Assembly: GCA_017451975.1 (NCBI GenBank)
Contig: JAFTNI010000133.1
Coordinates: 1 to 15,250, forward strand
Direction of reading: 5' to 3'
Source of the DNA: Clostridia bacterium
GTDB lineage: Bacteria > Bacillota > Clostridia > Oscillospirales > CAG-272
Length of the DNA stretch: 15,250 nt
The translations under genes were made by a program, and so were the position numbers. Below the pieces are notes generated by a model. It was not told the origin of the DNA and ran no database searches. It saw only the letters and a program-made list of their open reading frames with translations. This document shows positions 13,072-15,250 of this stretch, piece after piece (position 1 is the stretch's first letter; each line of letters begins with the position of its first letter).

Positions 13072-14481
13072 ATGCGCAAATTTGACACAAAGGTACAGCA
13101 CTTGAAATATAAGGTTTTACGCGAGGTTGCACGCCTTGCGTGGGACGGAACACTCTTTGAGGGTATGATAGATATCCCCAAGAAAATCGTGCCCGGCAAC
13201 GAGCCCACGATGCGTTGCTGCGTTTACAAGGAGAGAGCAATTCTCGGTGAACGCGTTAAGCTCGCTATAGGCGGCGATAAGAGCAACCCCAATATTATCG
13301 AGGTTATCGATATTGCCTGCGACGAATGCCCCGTAGGCGGCTATGAAGTAACAAACGCTTGCCGCGGCTGCCTTGCACACCGTTGCGAGGACGTTTGCAA
13401 ACGCGGCGCTATCACTTTCGATAAAAACCACGTTGCTCACATCGATAAATCCAAATGCGTTGAATGCGGCGCTTGTGCTAAGGTTTGCCCCTACACAGCT
13501 ATCGTAAGCCGCACGCGCCCTTGCCAGAACGCTTGCAAGGTTAAAGCAATTTCTATGAACGAGCAGAAGGCTGCTACTATCAATAACGATAAATGCATCC
13601 AGTGCGGCGCGTGCGTTTACCAGTGCCCCTTCGGTGCAATTATGGATAAATCCTTTATCGTTGATGCTATTGAAATGCTCAAGAATAAAGAAGAAAAAGT
13701 TTATGCTATCGTTGCTCCCTCTATTTCCAGCCAGTTTACGTATGCAAAGCTCGGCCAGGTTATAACAGGCCTTAAAGAGCTCGGCTTCCACACGGTTATC
13801 GAAGCGGCGCTCGGCGCAGATATGGTTGCGCTTGCAGAAGCTCGCGAGCTTGCTGAAAAGGGCTTCCTTACAAGCTCCTGCTGCCCCGCATTCGTAAGAT
13901 ACGTAAAGACGGCGTTCCCCACGATAGCTCAGCATATTTCCCACAACCCCTCGCCCATGGTTGCGCTTGCTAAATACATAAAAGACAATACACCCGGCGC
14001 AAAGGTTGTATTTATCGGACCTTGCACGGCTAAGAAAGCAGAAGCACAGCTCGAGGAAGTTAAACCTTATGTTGATACTGTTCTCACGTTTGAAGAGCTC
14101 CAGGCGCTCTTTGATAGCCGCGATATGGACATTTCCTCTCTTGCAGAGGGCGTGCTCGATAACGCTTCTTACTTCGGTAGAATTTTCGCACGCAGCGGCG
14201 GTCTTACAGATGCGGCTGTTCAGGCTCTTAAAGAGCAGGGCATCGAATTCAAGGTTGAGCCCGTTGTATGCGACGGTATTGAAGAATGCAAGCTGGCGCT
14301 TCTTAAAAAGAGCAAAAACGTGCTTAAAGGCAACTTTATCGAGGGCATGGCTTGCGTTGGCGGTTGCATAAACGGTGCGGGCTGCCTTACACACGGCGAA
14401 AAGAACAAAGCGGAAGTTGACAAATACGGTCGCGAAGCTCTTGAAAAGAACATCACAGACGCGGTATCCGTGCTTAAATAA
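13072..14481 (+). CDS. [FeFe] hydrogenase, group B-like, with extended N-terminal ferredoxin region
   Basis: This 469-residue protein has all H-cluster ligands in near-classical motifs: SSCCPAF (Cys271), GPCTAKK (Cys318), and GMACVGGCINGAGC (Cys428, 432). The proton-path cysteine is also present (Cys270). The N-terminal 190 residues are cysteine-rich, with CxxC at 83-86, CRGCLAHRCEDVC (97-109), CVECGACAKVCP (129-140), CQNAC (151-155) and CIQCGACVYQCP (175-186). The last and the third are standard [4Fe-4S] motifs. It likely makes or consumes H2 with ferredoxin in the cytosol; the direction cannot be told from sequence. The arrangement matches group B monomeric hydrogenases. A full AAGGAGG at 13056-13062 suggests strong translation. 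Co-transcription with the sensor and phosphatase suggests that they control it or act together. Maturation genes hydEFG are not in the window. Confidence 0.9.
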   Translation: MRKFDTKVQHLKYKVLREVARLAWDGTLFEGMIDIPKKIVPGNEPTMRCCVYKERAILGERVKLAIGGDKSNPNIIEVIDIACDECPVGGYEVTNACRGCLAHRCEDVCKRGAITFDKNHVAHIDKSKCVECGACAKVCPYTAIVSRTRPCQNACKVKAISMNEQKAATINNDKCIQCGACVYQCPFGAIMDKSFIVDAIEMLKNKEEKVYAIVAPSISSQFTYAKLGQVITGLKELGFHTVIEAALGADMVALAEARELAEKGFLTSSCCPAFVRYVKTAFPTIAQHISHNPSPMVALAKYIKDNTPGAKVVFIGPCTAKKAEAQLEEVKPYVDTVLTFEELQALFDSRDMDISSLAEGVLDNASYFGRIFARSGGLTDAAVQALKEQGIEFKVEPVVCDGIEECKLALLKKSKNVLKGNFIEGMACVGGCINGAGCLTHGEKNKAEVDKYGREALEKNITDAVSVLK

Positions 14482-14498
14482 TTTAGAATATAAAAATG

Positions 14499-14530
14499 AA
14501 AACAGTGCCGAAAGGCACTGTTTTTGTTTT
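14499..14530 (+). terminator. Intrinsic terminator of the hydrogenase operon
   Basis: AAAACAGTGCC (14499-14509), a GAAA tetraloop, and GGCACTGTTTT (14514-14524) form a perfect 11-bp stem, followed by TGTTTT. It starts 18 bases after the hydrogenase stop codon. Confidence 0.93.
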
Positions 14531-14622
14531 GCGTAAGCGGTGTAGTGCCGCCGTTTGGCACGATTTAAGCGCCTGTACAAGCAGGGAAAAGTGATGGCGA
14601 TAATTTACTTGTATAAAATAAA

Positions 14623-14641
14623 AGAAGGGCAGAGAAGGGCA
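14623..14641. repeat. Short tandem direct repeat between convergent terminators
   Basis: AGAAGGGCA occurs twice in a row (14623-14631 and 14633-14641) with a one-base gap. It lies in the 228-base gap between the hydrogenase gene and the minus-strand gene. No function is apparent and chance is possible. Confidence 0.4.
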
Positions 14642-14644
14642 TAA

Positions 14645-14677
14645 AACGAAAACAACCCCGAGGCTTTCGCCTCGGGG
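14645..14677 (-). terminator. Intrinsic terminator of the minus-strand repeat-protein gene
   Basis: On the minus strand CCCCGAGGC, a GAAA loop and GCCTCGGGG form a 9-bp G/C-rich stem (14656-14677), followed by TTGTTTTCGTTTTAT. It lies 33 bases beyond the stop codon of the minus-strand gene, so it faces the hydrogenase operon tail to tail. Confidence 0.9.
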
Positions 14678-14709
14678 GGATGGTGAGAGGTTATTAGTGA
14701 TTTAAGTGA

Positions 14710-15250
14710 TTACTGAACTGTCCAAGTGCCGTTGCCATTATCAACAACAGTTTTGCCTTCACCTATGGTAACGTTAGCTACTTCTCCGATGTTTACAGAG
14801 AATGTACCACCATTTACTACGCATTCAATATTTGCACTGTTGATTTTAACAGCACCATTGAATGTACCGCCATTGATAACGATAGAGTAGGTTGCACCCT
14901 GAGATGCATATGTAGCATTATAGTCAGCATTAATTACAGCTGTTGTACCGATAAAATTGCCATCATTAATTACAACAGTACCACCGGGAGCAGACATCTG
15001 AATTGCTTTGTCACCGCTATACATACCACCATTAACAGTAATTTCAGAAAGACCACCGTCAAAGTACCATGTGTCATTTTCGTCTTGTGTGATATGGTTT
15101 GCAATCTGAATTGCGGAATTGTACCAAGATGTTTCTGCAGCGCCTGACTGTGCTGTTGTTACGTTGTTAAGAACAATTTTGCCACCATAGCACTGAATAG
15201 GGTTTACACCGCTTGTAGCATAAATCTGAACATTGTTAAGTTCAACTACA
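14710..15250 (-). CDS. C-terminal part of beta-repeat surface-type protein
   Basis: The frame runs from the right edge (first full codon at 15249) to a TAA at 14710-14712, giving 179 visible C-terminal residues; the methionine at 15024 is internal. Short repeats recur about every 20-30 residues: ITVNGGMYSG (70-79), VVINDGNFIG (92-101), IVINGGTFNG (123-132) and CVVNGGTFSV (143-152). Earlier weaker VELNNV and IVLNNV units are also present. This NGGTF pattern is typical of parallel beta-helix or adhesin-like repeat proteins of gut Firmicutes. The end, DNGNGTWTVQ, has no LPxTG motif or SLH domain. The gene is AT-richer than the metabolic genes beside it and transcribed in the opposite direction. 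A signal peptide and function cannot be judged, as the N-terminus lies outside the window. Confidence 0.78.
   Translation of the reverse strand, partial: VVELNNVQIYATSGVNPIQCYGGKIVLNNVTTAQSGAAETSWYNSAIQIANHITQDENDTWYFDGGLSEITVNGGMYSGDKAIQMSAPGGTVVINDGNFIGTTAVINADYNATYASQGATYSIVINGGTFNGAVKINSANIECVVNGGTFSVNIGEVANVTIGEGKTVVDNGNGTWTVQ

Noticed and set aside
14545..14561. Second small inverted repeat (GTGCC/GGCAC) after the operon terminator
   Set aside because: Only a 5-bp stem with a 7-base loop and no T-run; it shares GTGCC with the real terminator but has no clear role.

Overview
The window reads like part of a strictly anaerobic, fermentative Firmicute, probably from the class Clostridia. 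This rests on gene content (flavin-bifurcation proteins, two [FeFe]-hydrogenase-type proteins, many 4Fe-4S ferredoxin domains, a SpoIIE-type phosphatase), strong GGAGG ribosome binding sites and mixed AGA/CGC arginine codons. No rRNA or other taxonomic marker is present, so the assignment is an inference.

Region 1 (1-7744, + strand) is a tightly packed operon that enters from the left edge. In order it holds hdrA (3' part), an mvhD/flxD-like gene, a flxC-like gene, a flxB/asrA-like gene, a flxA/asrB-like gene, a fumarate-reductase iron-sulfur-type gene, a fumarate-reductase flavoprotein-type gene and a short AspT/YidE-family carrier. The first five overlap by 10, 13, 8 and 4 bases; the next are 12-15 bases apart. 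The set suggests a soluble NAD(P)H-fed complex in which the HdrA flavin could split electrons between ferredoxin and fumarate, with the carrier moving succinate or another C4 acid. No HdrB or HdrC gene is visible, but the upstream side is cut off.

Region 2 (7745-9550) holds ATP-dependent PEP carboxykinase (pckA), preceded by a leader with a perfect 10-bp hairpin and followed by a strong terminator. PEP carboxylation to oxaloacetate would supply the C4 branch that ends in fumarate reduction, so regions 1 and 2 make sense together as a succinate-forming module.

Region 3 (9571-14530, + strand) is a second operon with a consensus extended -10 promoter. It encodes two tandem thioredoxin-like [2Fe-2S] mini-proteins, a HydS-like [FeFe]-hydrogenase homologue with Fe-S, PAS and coiled-coil parts, a SpoIIE/PP2C-type phosphatase with an unassigned C-terminal domain, and a second [FeFe] hydrogenase with all H-cluster cysteines. 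It ends at a clear terminator. It looks like an H2- or redox-sensing and H2-metabolising unit.

Region 4 (14656-15250, - strand) is the C-terminal part of an AT-richer repeat protein with NGGTF-type beta repeats, probably a surface or secreted protein, with its own terminator facing region 3. There is no CRISPR array, tRNA, rRNA, insertion sequence or prophage gene in the window, and no gene-free stretch longer than 300 bases.
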